Assembly (NCBI GenBank): GCA_027886175.1
Contig: JAJNNQ010000011.1
Location: 5,642,001-5,706,000 of the forward strand
Source of the DNA: Phylloscopus collybita
Lineage: Eukaryota; Chordata; Aves; Passeriformes; Phylloscopidae
Length of the DNA stretch: 64,000 bases
Direction of reading: 5' to 3'
Shown: positions 1 to 11,569 of the stretch, piece by piece
Numbering within the stretch: the stretch's first letter is position 1
Layout: each line of letters opens with the position of its first letter
Translations under genes and position numbers: made by a program
Notes under the pieces: model-generated
Told to the model about the DNA's origin: nothing
Databases searched by the model: none
Seen by the model: the letters and a program-made list of their open reading frames with translations, nothing else

Positions 1-432
1 CTTCAGCACTGGGAAAAGTTGCTGCGCAGGGTGGATCTTGGTGGGTCCCAGGTGCAAGCTCCCACGGAGCCCCCCAGGTCCTCAGTCTGGAGAGGTTTGA
101 ACAGTTCCAAAGACAGGCAAAAAAAAAGGGAAAGAAAGAAAAAAAACAGGAAAAAGAAAACTGAAGCTTCTCCGCCTCAGCCAGAGTCACTAACTAAAAA
201 AAAAGAAGGGAAAAAGAAAGAGGGGAATAAAACCCCTCACCGTCTCATGTCTCTGTGATATTGACTCCCACTCTCAAGGCCAGCACAGAAGGGGAAAATT
301 TCTGAAAACAAACTGTGTGCTTCTCAACAGATTTTTACTCACAGACCCAATATTAAAGGTACAGAGTGTAATATCCAGCATAAACCCTACAGACAATTGG
401 GGATATAAACAACGTAACATCACACTAGGACA
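1..432 (-). mobile_element. LTR (family L1), cut by the window start
   Basis: This matches the 36717-37390 copy and the opposite-strand copy at 49772-50427. It ends in CACACTAGGACA, the same terminus as the 36717 copy. The sense strand is inferred from the AATAAA present on the + strand of the 49772 copy. The first part lies outside the window. A purine-rich A/G tract sits at 110-235. No coding potential is credible. Confidence 0.55.
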
Positions 433-820
433 CGCCTGGAAAATAGGAAATCAAAATTGTGGAATCCCTGAGGTTGAAAAAGACCTCCAAGACAATCCAG
501 TATTCCTTGAGGCCACCAGAAGAGAGGATTGAATGCAAAAGGTATTCTGGGGTTGTAAGTCAACAAATCTACTATGCCCAAGGAATTCCCAATGTAGGTC
601 TGTGTCCGATGGATGTTCCTGCCCCTGTGTTCATCCAGGTGCCCACGGGGAGCCAAGAAGATGTGGAGCACCCCAGCCAGGTGTCTTCCCAACAGGGATC
701 ACCAGGGCTCTGCCCAACAGGGGTCACTGGGGATCATCCAACGCCGATCCTCCCACGGGGCATGGAGCTGGAGCAGCGCACGAAGCTCTTCCCGCTCTCA
801 GGGCACTCCCAGGGCTTCCC
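433..820 (-). other. 3' flank of Z1 with relic zinc finger and CR1-like tail
   Basis: Directly after the Z1 stop codon, on the minus strand at about 745-820, the same frame continues as a decayed finger: a KPWECPESGKSF-type start whose second cysteine is serine. The flank also carries TGAGGTTGAAAAAGACCTCC at about 470-489, which resembles the 3' tail of avian CR1 LINEs. The same flank follows every young ZNF copy in the window. Confidence 0.5.
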
Positions 821-2242
<1,422 letters not shown>

Positions 2243-2278
2243 TCAGGAAATCATTGGGTACCTTGTGTCTGTAAGAAC

Positions 2279-2464
2279 CTCCAAAACACCAAGATTCAGC
2301 CCTAAAGTCCTCCAAACATCAAGAGACGAACAAAAACTCCCCAAACATCCAGACTCATACAAAACATCTTCTAAAACATAAAGATTCAGTCCCTTGCCAA
2401 AACCCAAAGCACCAACATTTAGCCCAATAAAGCTCAGAAACACCAAGATTCACTCCCATGAAAA
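2279..2464. repeat. 31-bp-period tandem array, six units, upstream of Z1
   Basis: Six consecutive units of exactly 31 bp were counted by eye. Each contains a CCAAAACACCAAGATTCA-like core, with clear divergence between units. The array lies in the putative intron between the Z1 acceptor and the candidate upstream exon. The same array occurs before Z3 and Z6, and a shorter form before Z2, Z5, Z7 and Z8. Confidence 0.8.
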
Positions 2465-2488
2465 TCCTGGATCCCCCTCCCTGATCAC

Positions 2489-2701
2489 CTGCTGCATGTG
2501 GGGGGGCAACGCTCCCGGGGCTGGGGGAGGCTGCAGATCCAGGGAGGGGTGGAACCTTGTGCTGCCTCCTCTTCCTGCTCCTCCTCCTCCTCCTGTGTCC
2601 CTACTCTTCCTCACACTCCTCTTCCTCCTACTGTTCCTCCTTCTCCTGCACAATCCCACCTTCTCCTCCCACGTGCATCCTTCCACCATTTTGTTCTTCA
2701 T
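2489..2701 (-). CDS. Candidate 5' coding exon of Z1 (alpha cassette)
   Basis: An open frame of 71 codons begins with ATG at 2701 and ends at a donor (CAGCAG/GTGATC) in phase 0. It would join the Z1 exon in frame. The product starts MKNKMVEGCTWEEK, then becomes arginine-rich and glycine-rich and ends near PPHMQQ. The frame is conserved before Z3 and Z6. The caution is that most of it is the antisense of a long polypyrimidine tract (2563-2738) ending in CCCCAG. That tract could instead be the end of a + strand intron, so the low-complexity peptide may be incidental. Confidence 0.35.
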
Positions 2702-2738
2702 CCCTGCTTCTCAGTCCCTTCTCCTCCTGTCCCCAGGA

Positions 2739-4089
2739 TTGACTGGGGACCCGAGAGTGTCCAGGAGACAGACGAGTGACAGATCAGGGCGGTCTGGGAA
2801 GAGTCAGCAGGGAGAGAGCACTGAAAATCTCATCAGGGACGACACTGGGATCTTCAGGGAGGAAACATGGCAGGGCACCCATGCAGGGTGGAAAAGGGAA
2901 AGCCAGGAAGGGGTCCCAGCAAAAGGGAGGATGATCTCAAAATATCTCTGAAGAGTCCCTTGGGAGAATGTTGAGGCAGTTTGGACATTCTCCAAGAGGT
3001 AATTAAGGACATGGACACCCGGGGGGGCAATGAGGGAAGTCAAGAAGGGATTTTGACAACAGGGGATGGATGGTGTTGGTGTGCTGGGAAGGGAAAGGGT
3101 GAAGGGGAATGTGCAGGAATATGGTGAAGGCAAGAAGCAGCAGCAGGAATCGCTGTGGGAAGAACAAGGATGATGGAAAAGAGGAAGAAGATGGGAAATG
3201 GGGATTCCACCTGCAAGGATCGAGATTATCCTTGGAAGGACTTTGTTTGGGTCCCTGCAGAAATGAATGCTTTTGCAGAAAGCTCAGCAGCTGTCAGAGG
3301 ATGAGCACCCACAGGCACTCAGGGGGGCTGCAGGAGGGGCAGAAGAAGCCCCTGCAGCACTTGGTCACAAAGGCACAGCAGGGGAAGAAGGCAAGAAGGG
3401 AGGAGGAAAAGGCCAAGGGGAAGGCAAAGGCCATGGCAGAGTTTTACAGCCCCTGAGGGATCAAGCCCAGGGCCCAAGGGGGCCCCAGCACCCAGGGCAC
3501 CGGCTCGGCCACAAGGACCTGGCAGAGGCATTGCCCTCCTGGGCAGGGGAGAGCCCACCCAAACAGCCCCTGGCAAGGAATCAGGCTTCCAGCTTCTTGA
3601 CACAAGGACACTGCAAGCAATAATTAGATTACAAGAAGACCTCCAAATAAGAACCAAGCAGACAGATCCAGCTCCTCAGTCTGGCCCACCAACCCACTCA
3701 AACCAAGAACACAACATTTCACCATGGGATGGGATCAGATTATCCATGAGCAATAGGAGGAGCACAGTGTGGAAAATTAAATGACTCAAGATGCTGCTGG
3801 CAAAGAGATGACAACGGGAAAGTGGTGAAACAGAGAACAAAGGAAATAAGAAAGCAGCTCATGTTCCGGCCCAAACGTGGAAAGGATGGGAATGGGACAC
3901 GGTGTCGGGGTTCCCTGGCACACCAGGGGTTAAACGAATGCTCTTCCTCCTCTTCTGTGCTACAGCAACTCTCATCTTTGGGCCATGCAGGACACCTTGC
4001 TGAGTGCAGCTCAGTCAGCAGCTGAGCAAGGGGATGCAGGTGGCAGCCAGGCCTCCTGAGCCACAAACGGCTACAAAAGGACAGGGAAT
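2739..4089 (+). mobile_element. Endogenous retrovirus remnant: leader, decayed gag, env-like tail
   Basis: This lies antisense to Z1. Positions 3240-3600 hold a lysine- and glutamate-rich frame (EEEKAKGKAKAMAEF) followed by a proline-rich stretch and a ruined zinc knuckle. That is the pattern of a gammaretrovirus-like gag end. At about 3615 the sequence jumps to a frame reading LQxxLQIRTKQTD, similar to a TM heptad region. Protease and polymerase are therefore deleted between them. Several stops and frameshifts are present, so nothing here is functional. Class assignment is an inference. Confidence 0.5.
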
Positions 4090-4798
4090 TGTTGAAAATG
4101 ACCCGAGAATATTGGCTTTCACATTTGTGTGCTGGTCTTTATCTGTGGTTATTGATTGTAAGCACAGTGCAGTTTAGAATCCCTTTGAGCTGCTTGCTCA
4201 TTTAACCTCATTGCTCATTTGAAGTCTGCACCGTGTAACTCATGGAAGCAGCAGTGTGATGAGTATTTGATGTTGATGTAGACATCTGACAGCTTCTAGA
4301 ACTGATCATGGGATGAATGTATTGTACTGTAGGCCTGGGCAAAATAGAAAATGGTCAAATACTTGTGTGTAACCCAGAGAACTGTATAAAGCACTCAGGT
4401 TGTTTCCCAGAGCTGCTGACTGACCTCTCCAAGGGATGAGATAAGGGCCACACAAACCAGAGCAGCAGAGAAGAAAGAGAGAAGAGTTTGTGAACTGTTC
4501 GCTCTCTGGGAAGTGGGAAACAACAGGATGAGGCCACAAGAAGAAATAAAAGAGATTGACCTGATCTGCAGGATGTGATGTAGATAAGCCAGAGCAGAAA
4601 AATAATAAAAAAAAAAGTTTCTAAACCATCAAAAGCTTCCAGGAATGTTTGAATAGGCATGAAACTCATGAATATGGATGTACCTCAGTAAAGGAACAGC
4701 ACAGAGATAAGGCTGCCTTAAAGTGCAGGGTGTTCCTTGGCTGATGGCCAGGAAAACTTTTGGAAAATATTCCAAGATTGAATTTTCGTTTTTCTCAG
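4090..4798 (+). mobile_element. LTR-like segment (family L4)
   Basis: This starts TGTTGAAAATGACC right after the env-like tail. It holds a TATA-like GTATAAAGC near 4384 and AATAAAA near 4545, and ends near TTTTTCTCA. Close copies are at 22083, 27421-28124, 45771-46465 and 62905. Older relatives lie downstream of the helical genes at 11570 and 14160. Confidence 0.5.
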
Positions 4799-5084
4799 AA
4801 TTGAGGTCACTGAGAATAACCCCAAAACCAAAGAGGAACCAGGAAGCAGAAACAGAGTCAGTGACTGAAATCTGCTCGGAGAGAGGGACGGGGACTTGGA
4901 GATAAGGAAGGAACGGGAGAAACTCATCAGTTTCAGAAAATGTTACTCATTGACACGGACTGCTGCTCAGCCAAGGTCCTGCTGAATTCCTGAACACGGA
5001 GAAGAAGAACAAAGCCTGAACAGAGCCAGGAATATCGGATGTTATACAAAAGGGGGGTGCATATTAACGAGGACACGGCACAAC
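4799..5084 (+). mobile_element. Truncated LTR-like segment (family L6)
   Basis: This matches the start of the longer segment at 22856-23390. It is cut at about 5070, where the CpG-rich promoter copy begins. A diverged relative forms part of each beta cassette, consistent with 5' and 3' LTRs of one element, but its ends could not be fixed. Confidence 0.35.
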
Positions 5085-5480
5085 CCAGCCACAGCCAGAG
5101 CCCCCTGCCGCCCCCTCCGCCCGCAGCCAGCCCCGAGCCCCGAGCCCCGAGCCCCGAGCCCCGGCACAACCCAGCGCGGCTCCCACCTGCGCCGGGGCCG
5201 CCTCCGGGGGCCGCCGCCGCCTCCTCCGCACAGAGGATCCAAAAAATGGCGGCTCTTCTACGCGATGGGGGCGAGACGTGGGCGTGTCCCTGCTCTGCTC
5301 TGCCCAATCAGCGCGCAGTCAGACCCAGGAGTGACGGCAGAACCAGCCAATCGCGGCGAGTGGCGGGCTCTGCAGGCGGCATTTCTCGGGTACCTCGGCT
5401 GCGGAGCGGCCCCGGCGCTGGGCCCGGGGGGCTCTGAGGGGGGTGCGTGGTGAGTGCGGGGGTCCCATGGATTGGGAGGG
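5085..5480. promoter_or_regulatory. CpG-rich bidirectional promoter block between Z1 and Z2
   Basis: A CpG-dense stretch with two CCAAT boxes (CCCAATCAGCG, GCCAATCGCGG). On the minus strand it has GCCGCCATTTTTTGG, a YY1-like initiator context. Minus-strand donor GCGCAG/GTGGGAG at 5187 would end a non-coding Z1 exon 1. Plus-strand donor GTGCGTG/GTGAGTGC at 5450 would end a Z2 exon 1. A GAGCCCC tandem repeat lies at about 5134-5163. An inverted near-copy is at 44900-45490. Confidence 0.6.
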
Positions 5481-5795
5481 TCCTTGTGATTGGGGGGGAC
5501 GCGGTGAGGGGGGGTTCCCATGGGTGGGAGAGGGGCGGTGAGTGGTGGGTCCTGGCGCACTGGGGGGGCTCAAGGATGGGAAGGGTCCTAGACCTTTGGG
5601 GGGGTCGTTGAAGGAGGGGTGGCAGACAATGGGAGGGTCCCGGTCCCAAATTAGCCATCATATCCCTTCCCAGTCAATGACAATCACATTTAGGAGCAAA
5701 TCAAAAATCCTGCATTTCCAACCCATCCCCACATCTGCTAAGAGTGGTTGAATAAAACACAGCTGCTCATCTTTCCCACTTACCCCCTGAATAAT
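5481..5795. other. G-rich spacer, no gene seen
   Basis: G-run repeats of the GGGAGGGTCC type occupy 5481-5640 and recur inverted at 44800-44900. The rest carries no convincing open frame. Confidence 0.4.
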
Positions 5796-6890
5796 CAAAG
5801 ACATTTTTGGCCTTTTCCCCCCTTAGGTGTGAGATTGAGAGTGGCTGGAGAGGCCCCTGTGTCTGTGAGGAAAGGCCTCCTGTCAATGCAGAGCCACCCT
5901 GAATGTTCTCCAGGGCTCCAGTGCGGTGGGTCCCTGGTGTGCTGGGAGCTCTGCCACCCCTCCCAGTCCATGTCCCTGCAGGGGTGGACTTGCTGCTGGT
6001 GAGGGTGCTGCTGTCTGTGCTTGCAGTGTCCTTGTGGCCTGCAGCTGGCAGCCTGATTCCTTGCCAGGGGCTGTTTGGGTGGGCTCTCCCCTGCCCAGGA
6101 GGGCAATGCCTCTGCCAGGTCCTTGTGGCCGAGCCGGTGCCCTGGGTGCTGGGGCCCCCTTGGGCCCTGGGCTTGATCCCTCAGGGGCTGTAGAAACTCT
6201 GCCATGGCCTTTGCCTTCTTCCCCTTGGCCTTTTCCTCCTCCCTTCTTGCCTTCTTCCCCTGCTGTGCCTTTGTGACCAAGTGCTGCAGGGGCTTCTTCT
6301 GCCCCTCCTGCAGCCCCCCTGAGTTCCTGTGGGTGCTCATCCTCTGACAGCTGCTGAGCTTTCTGCAAAACCATTCATTTCTGCAGCGCCCCAAGCAAAG
6401 TCATTCAAGGATAATCTCAATCCTTCCACATAGAATCCACATTCCCCATCTTCTTCCTCTTTTCCATCAGCCTTGTTCTTACCACAGCGATTCCTGCTGC
6501 TGCTTCTTTCCTTCACCATATTCCTGCACACTGCCCTTGACCCTTTCCCTTCCCAGCACACCAACACCATCCATCCCCTGTTGTCTAAATCCCTTCCTGA
6601 CTTCCCTAATTGCCCCCCTGTGTGTCCATGTCCTTAATTACCTCTGGGAGAATGTGCAAACTGCCTCAACATTCCCACAAGGGACCCTTCAGAGACATTT
6701 TGGGATCATCATCCTTTTTGCCGGGACCCCTTCCTGATTTTCCCTTTTCCACCCTGCATGGATGACCTGCCATGTTTACTCCCTGAAGATCCCAGTGTCC
6801 TCCCTGATGAGATTTTCAGTGCTCTCTCCCTGCTGACTCTTCCCAGCCCCCCTGATCTGTCACTCCTCTGTCTCCTGGACACTCTCGGGT
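5796..6890 (-). mobile_element. ERV remnant with gag end and protease stub, upstream of Z2
   Basis: This is antisense to Z2. One open frame (6394-5795, minus) runs from the charged gag end through a ruined zinc knuckle into a stretch holding DTGAS (codons at 5863-5849), the active-site signature of a retroviral aspartic protease. It then stops. Unlike the Z1 unit, the protease side is retained and the env jump is absent. The 39700-40299 copy is closely similar. The frame is a fragment without start or RT domain, so it is not functional. Confidence 0.55.
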
Positions 6891-7540
6891 CCCCAATCAA
6901 TCCCCGGTGCCGCCGCCACCCAAGGGAGCCGATCACCCAAACTGGGTGAGGCAACTTCAGCTCCACTCCCTGCCCGCCACCACAGGCAGTGGGATGAATT
7001 CCAGAGGAGCCCCAAGGTGTGTGGAAAAATTCCCATCACCAGAGGTTTGTGTCCACAGAGAAGGCAGAGGAGCCCTGTACAAGTCATTTCATTCATAAAA
7101 CAAGGGAGAGGCCATGGGACATTTCCCATGGGGTCTCTCCAGTTGTTGGAGGACGCAGCCTCCTTTTCATCCTAATTTTCCTGGCTGCATCTCCCTCTCC
7201 CTTTCCCCATTGGCTGAAGTGCTTGAGAGGTACAGACTTCCCAATGCACCTGCCACATACCCCCCTTAATATGCACCCCACTTCTGTCTGGGTAGGGATA
7301 TTCACAGCTCTGTTCACTCTTTGTTCTTCTTCCCCAAGTTCATGAATTGAGCAGGACCTTGGCTGAGCAGCAGTCTGTGTGGTCAGTGAATAACATTTTC
7401 TGGAACTGAGGGCTTCTTCTGTCCCTTCCTTATGTCCAAGTGCCTGGCCCTATCCCCAAGGAGATTCCCAGCATCTGTTTGTAAAGACACTTTCCTCTTC
7501 CTTTCATGTCCCCTTTTGCAGGACATCCTTTTGATTTAAA
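6891..7540 (-). mobile_element. Beta cassette: LTR-like segment upstream of Z2
   Basis: Read on the minus strand, this holds the L6-type block (GGTGCATATTAA, a degenerate GGATGAAAAGG at the TATA position, then TACAGGGCTCCTC). It ends in CCCAAACTGGGTGAGGC-like sequence next to the ERV leader, consistent with a 5' LTR and primer-binding region. It replaces the alpha exon found before Z1, Z3 and Z6. Confidence 0.45.
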
Positions 7541-7541
7541 A

Positions 7542-7634
7542 GAGGTTTTTGCTGAGTCTTGATGTTTGGGGAGTTTTTGATCTGTGTCTTGATGTTTGGA
7601 GGACTTTTAGCTTGAATTTTGGTGTTTTGGAGAT
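7542..7634. repeat. 31-bp-period array, three units, upstream of Z2
   Basis: This is the inverted counterpart of the proximal half of the 2279-2464 array. The TTGATGTTTGG core recurs at about 31-bp steps. The distal three units are missing because the beta cassette starts here. Confidence 0.65.
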
Positions 7635-7734
7635 TCTTACAGACCCAAGGTGCCCAATGATTTCCTGAGAGGAACTTGGGCAAGGAGGAACCCCCAGCCT
7701 CAGGCGCTCTCCTCTTGTTTTTTCCCCAAACCAG

Positions 7735-8586
7735 GATTTGTCATTCCCAAGGAGCGTCTGGATGGAGGAGGAGGAAACGCCCCGGAGCTCCCGCAGGAGG
7801 AGGGGCTGCAAACCCAGCCCAGGGAGCTGTGAGGAGGAAAGACCCCCCCTGTGCCAGGAGGGCGGCCGGAGATCCAGCCGGAGCTCAGAGCTGGAGGAGA
7901 AGCCTGATGGAGGGGAGAAGCCCCACAAGTGCTTGGAATGTGGGAAGGGCTTCAGCTACAGGTCCAAGCTGATCCGGCACCAGGTGATCCACACTGGGGA
8001 ACGGCCCTATGAGTGTGGGGAGTGTGGGATGAGCTTCAGCCTGAAGGGCACCCTGATGGAACACCAGAGGATCCACTCTGGGGCACGGCCCTATGAGTGT
8101 GGGGAGTGTGGGATGAGCTTCAGCCGGAAGGGCAATCTTACACAACACCAGATGATCCACACTGGGGAAAAGCCCTACAAGTGTGGGGAATGTGGGAAGA
8201 GCTTCAGAGATAGCTCAGCCCTGATCCAGCACCAGGTGATCCACAGTGGGGAAGGGCTCTACACCTGCCTGGAATGTGGGAAGGGCTTTGGATCCAGCTC
8301 TGACCTGAGAAAACACCAGCGCATCCACACTGGAGAGAGGCCCTACGAGTGTCCCGAGTGTGGGAAGAGGTTTCACACCAGCTCCCATCTCCTCGTCCAT
8401 CAGCGGATTCACACGGAGGAGAGGCCCTTCCGCTGCCCCGACTGCAGGAAGGGCTTCAACCGCAACTCCAACCTCATCAGGCACCGGCGCATCCACACCG
8501 GGGAGAGGCCCTACGAGTGTCCTGAGTGTGGGAAGAGCTTCTCCAGGAGCTCTGACTTGACCCAACACCAGCGGAGTCACCACTAA
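7735..8586 (+). CDS. Z2: C2H2 zinc-finger protein, 8 fingers
   Basis: Likely a nuclear DNA-binding protein. The acceptor AAACCAG/GATTTG is at 7734/7735 and the first ATG is at 7762, giving 274 residues. The N-terminal box ([21 protein letters not shown]) is followed by eight intact fingers. Two linkers deviate: HSGARPY after finger 2, and HSGEGLY after finger 4. The last three fingers are close to those of all other copies, while fingers 1-4 vary at DNA-contact positions. Stop is TAA. The alpha-type upstream exon is absent, so translation probably starts at 7762. It is divergent from Z1 across the 5.1-5.5 kb CpG block. Confidence 0.9.
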   Translation, partial: DLSFPRSVWMEEEETPRSSRRRRGCKPSPGSCEEERPPLCQEGGRRSSRSSELEEKPDGGEKPHKCLECGKGFSYRSKLIRHQVIHTGERPYECGECGMSFSLKGTLMEHQRIHSGARPYECGECGMSFSRKGNLTQHQMIHTGEKPYKCGECGKSFRDSSALIQHQVIHSGEGLYTCLECGKGFGSSSDLRKHQRIHTGERPYECPECGKRFHTSSHLLVHQRIHTEERPFRCPDCRKGFNRNSNLIRHRRIHTGERPYECPECGKSFSRSSDLTQHQRSHH

Positions 8587-8870
8587 GGGAAGCCCTGGGA
8601 GTGCCCTGAGAGCGGGAAGAGCTTCGTGCGCTGCTCCAGCTCCATCCCCCGTGGGAGGATCGGCGTTGGATGATCCCCAGTGACCCCTGTTGGGCAGAGC
8701 TGTGGTGATCTGTGTTCCTGGTGATCCCTGTTGGGAAGACACATGGCTGGGGGGACTCCACAATTTCCTGTCTCCCCGTGGGCACCTGGATGAACGCAGG
8801 GGCAGGAACATCCATCAGGACACAGACCGACACTGGGAATTCCTTGGGGAGAGCAGATTTGTTGTCTTTC
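8587..8870 (+). other. 3' flank of Z2 with relic finger
   Basis: The frame after the stop reads GKPWECPESGKSFVRC, a finger with a lost cysteine, up to about 8655. The ZNF-family flank then continues to the LTR boundary at 8871. Confidence 0.5.
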
Positions 8871-9782
8871 TGTAGCAGCACGTGTGGCAGCAGTGATCAT
8901 CGTGTCCAGGGAGGTTCACCCGCTGGCAGGGAAGCAAACAAGGCAAGTCTCTTTATTAAGCTCTACAATCCATTTTCTCCCCCCCACCCCGAACCAGGGA
9001 GGGGGTGAGGATGAAGAAGTTGATTGTGTGGTTTTTCTCAGTTATGTAGTGTCTGAGGTTTGTGGGTGGTACAGGGGGCAGGGCAGGGGGCAATTGACCA
9101 TAGGGAGACACAAACTGGACACCAGGCCCCCACAGCCAATGGGGAAATAGGGAAAGGGGATACCATGGGCAGGGGTGATGGGCTTGAGAAACCCAGGGAG
9201 AAGACCACACAATGTCTGCAGGGAACCATGGGGGAGAAAGCCCCTGCCACACCTGGGAGGGGTACAGGAGACTCCACAAGCACAGGCACTCCTTCAGATT
9301 CCTTGCTTTTAAGGATTAACCTTGTACATATGCATTTTTCAAACATTGTTTTGAGTTCAGATGTTCCCTTGGTTATTGGCCCCCCCTTCCTCTAAACCTT
9401 GTCTCATTTTTCCAAATTCACATTTTATTAGATAAAGTTCTTGTTGGTGTCTGGTAGTCATTTCATGTCTTATTCTTCTGATACCAGGAGATCAATAAAT
9501 TCCTTCTTGTAGCTTTTGGTTCACTGCTGTCTTGATCTGGTTAGCTCAGGAATGCAGGAAGATCCTCTCCCCTTATCTTCCTGGTGAGGGTTTGATTCAG
9601 TTCTTCAGTCAACTGGTTTGACTGGTTTTACAAAAAGGTTTTTTACATCTCAAAAAGAAAGTACACATTCATCACATTTCTAAGATGTTAGAAAGGAAAT
9701 ACAGCAGGACTTTCTGCATTATACATCTGGCATTCATTTTAATACTTGTGGAAAGCCAACTTTATAATGTGCATTTATAACA
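8871..9782 (-). mobile_element. LTR related to family L2, 912 bp
   Basis: This is bounded TGTAGCAGCACG ... GCATTTATAACA on the + strand, a TG/CA pair. Minus-strand sense is suggested by AATAAAG near 8950. The TGTTATAAATG end is shared with the L2 copies at 14445, 35175 and 50846, but the other end differs. No target-site duplication is seen. It marks the border between ZNF-derived and helical-gene sequence. Confidence 0.55.
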
Positions 9783-10121
9783 CCTCGATGTCCCCGCAGT
9801 GTCCCCAAGAGGACCCCAGTGTGTCCTCAGTGTCCCCAACAGGACATCGGGGGGGGCGGCACTCAGGCCTTGTTGGGGACATGGGGGGAACATCAGGGTC
9901 CCGTTGGGGACACTCGAGGGGACATTGGGGACAGTTGGGGACACTGGGGACACTCAGGGGGACATCGGGGATCCCCCGGGGGCCCCGCGGGCGTGGGGGG
10001 AGTGGAGCCGCCTCTGTTTCCTCTTCCTGTTTCCTCCCGGCCGCGCCACATCCGCGCGTGTCTGCCACTGTCACCGGGTCCTGTTCGCCCCCGGAGGGTC
10101 CCCGGAGTGTCCCCAGCGGTC
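9783..10121 (+). promoter_or_regulatory. GC-rich 5' region of helical gene copy 1
   Basis: Minisatellite-like GGGGACA repeats occupy 9790-9970. A CpG-rich stretch with an ETS-like CTTCCTGTTTCC near 10020-10035 follows, then a short leader before ATG 10122. Promoter role is inferred from position and composition. Confidence 0.35.
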
Positions 10122-11504
10122 ATGTGGCCCCACGAGGTGCGACAATCCCGGCGCGGGGGGGCGGAAGGGGACAGGGGGGAGACGGGGGGTGGCAGAGGGG
10201 ACAGGGGGTCACAAAGGGGACAGGAAGGCGTGGGAGAAAGCGGGGAGGTGACAGAGGGGTGGAGGGGACCGAGGGTGGCGGTGAGGCGGGGACAGCGGGA
10301 GGGTGGCAGGAGGGGACGGGGTGGCAGAGGGGACAGCGGGGGTTGGCAGGGGGGACAAGGAGGTGACAAAGGGACAGAAGGGACAGCTGAGCTCTCCAGG
10401 GAGGGGACAAAGGGGACCCCAGAGGGTACAGGGGCCACCCCAGGAGGCCACAAGTGCCACGAGGTCCCCGTCACCTCCCCTGTCCCCTCCCCAGGTGCTG
10501 GAGGTACAGGTGGACGTGGTGGCCACCCTGGGCGAGCTGGCAGCCACCGTGACCGCGCCACGAAAGAGCTCCTGGCCGCTCCTGTACCCAGAGTCCCTGC
10601 ACACAGACCTGAGGGAATTCATCTGGAGCCTCCGGGATGCCCTGGACCACGGTGACATCACCTCCCTGGGCCAGTGCGGTGTCACCCCCCTGAGCCAGGC
10701 CCTGGCCACCCTCAGGGACACCCTGGGGACCACCTGGGCCGATGTGAGAGCTGCGGGCAGAGCCTGGCGGGAGTCGATGGGTGTGCTCCAGGATAAGTGG
10801 CGCCAGCTGGGCTGTGAGGCAGAGGAGATCCTCGACACCTGGGAGGACAAGGACACCGACGACGAGGACACCGATGAGGACACCAAAGAGGACACTGCCG
10901 AGGCCACCGCCACCAGCCTGGCCGGGGACCTGCGGGACGAGACCCCCCCCCTGCTTGGGGACAGATGGGGACAACCTGGTGGCCGTGGCCCGGCAGCCGT
11001 CGGTGGCCCTGGCCTCAGTGGTGGCCGCACACGATGTCCCTGTGGCAGTGGCCACCAAGGCCAGGGAAGAGCCTGTGGTGGCCACCAGGCAGGTGGGGCC
11101 GGCCACCTTGAGGGGACAGCGAGTGGAGGAGGCCCTGGGGCTGCTGGGGCGCTTGGCAAATGCCTGTGCAGAAGCCTGGGAGTTCTCCTGGGAGCTGTAC
11201 GACCAGCTCTGGGACATTGAGGACACCTGGAAGGGGGGGACAGAGGAGGCGTCCCCCGATGACCTCAAGGACTTCATGGTCGAGGTGGCCGAGTCTGAGC
11301 AGCTGTGGGAGGCCAGCGCCCGCCTGACCCGGGATCACCTGCTGGTGGCACTTGGGGAAATCGACTTCCTCCTCTCCAGTCCCTATGGTGGCTCCAGTGG
11401 CCCTGGTGGCCCCCGTGGCCGAGCTGTGCCAAAGAGCCAAAGAGGACATCCCGAGGCTGCTGGAGATCAGTGGTGTCACCGCTGTGACATCGTCAGGGCA
11501 GTGA
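10122..11504 (+). pseudogene. Helical two-exon gene, copy 1, with two frameshifts
   Basis: Family not recognised. Exon 1 (10122-10136) encodes MWPHE and ends at a GT donor. Exon 2 starts at 10495 after CCCCAG with VLEVQVDVVATLG in phase. The product is leucine- and alanine-rich and probably alpha-helical: LREFIWSLRDAL, SLGQ, QALATLRDTLG, a tryptophan-rich helix, then an acidic run near 10845-10905. The frame shifts by +1 around the C9 run at 10943-10951 and again near 11370-11385. The last frame ends LCQRAKEDIPRLL and stops at 11502-11504. A similar end is present in copy 2, so both shifts break a real frame. It is either a pseudogene or carries sequencing errors at the homopolymer. No signal peptide or membrane segment is visible. 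Confidence 0.55.
10137..10494 (+). repeat. G-rich minisatellite intron of copy 1
   Basis: The whole intron consists of diverged GGGGACAGGGGGTGGCAGAG-like units. The matching intron of copy 2 (12518-13033) has the same composition and is longer. Confidence 0.6.
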
Positions 11505-11569
11505 CATCATCAGGAACATCGCTGGTGCCACTTGTCCCCTCACCCCGCGGTGTTTGAGACAGTTTATGT

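Noticed and set aside
2279..2464. CRISPR-like array
   Set aside because: Units of 31 bp are contiguous, with no conserved repeat alternating with unique spacers, and the context is vertebrate.
10495..11504. Helical genes as MHC class I or apolipoprotein genes
   Set aside because: No Ig-domain cysteines, signal peptide or family motif could be seen; the resemblance is only high helix content.
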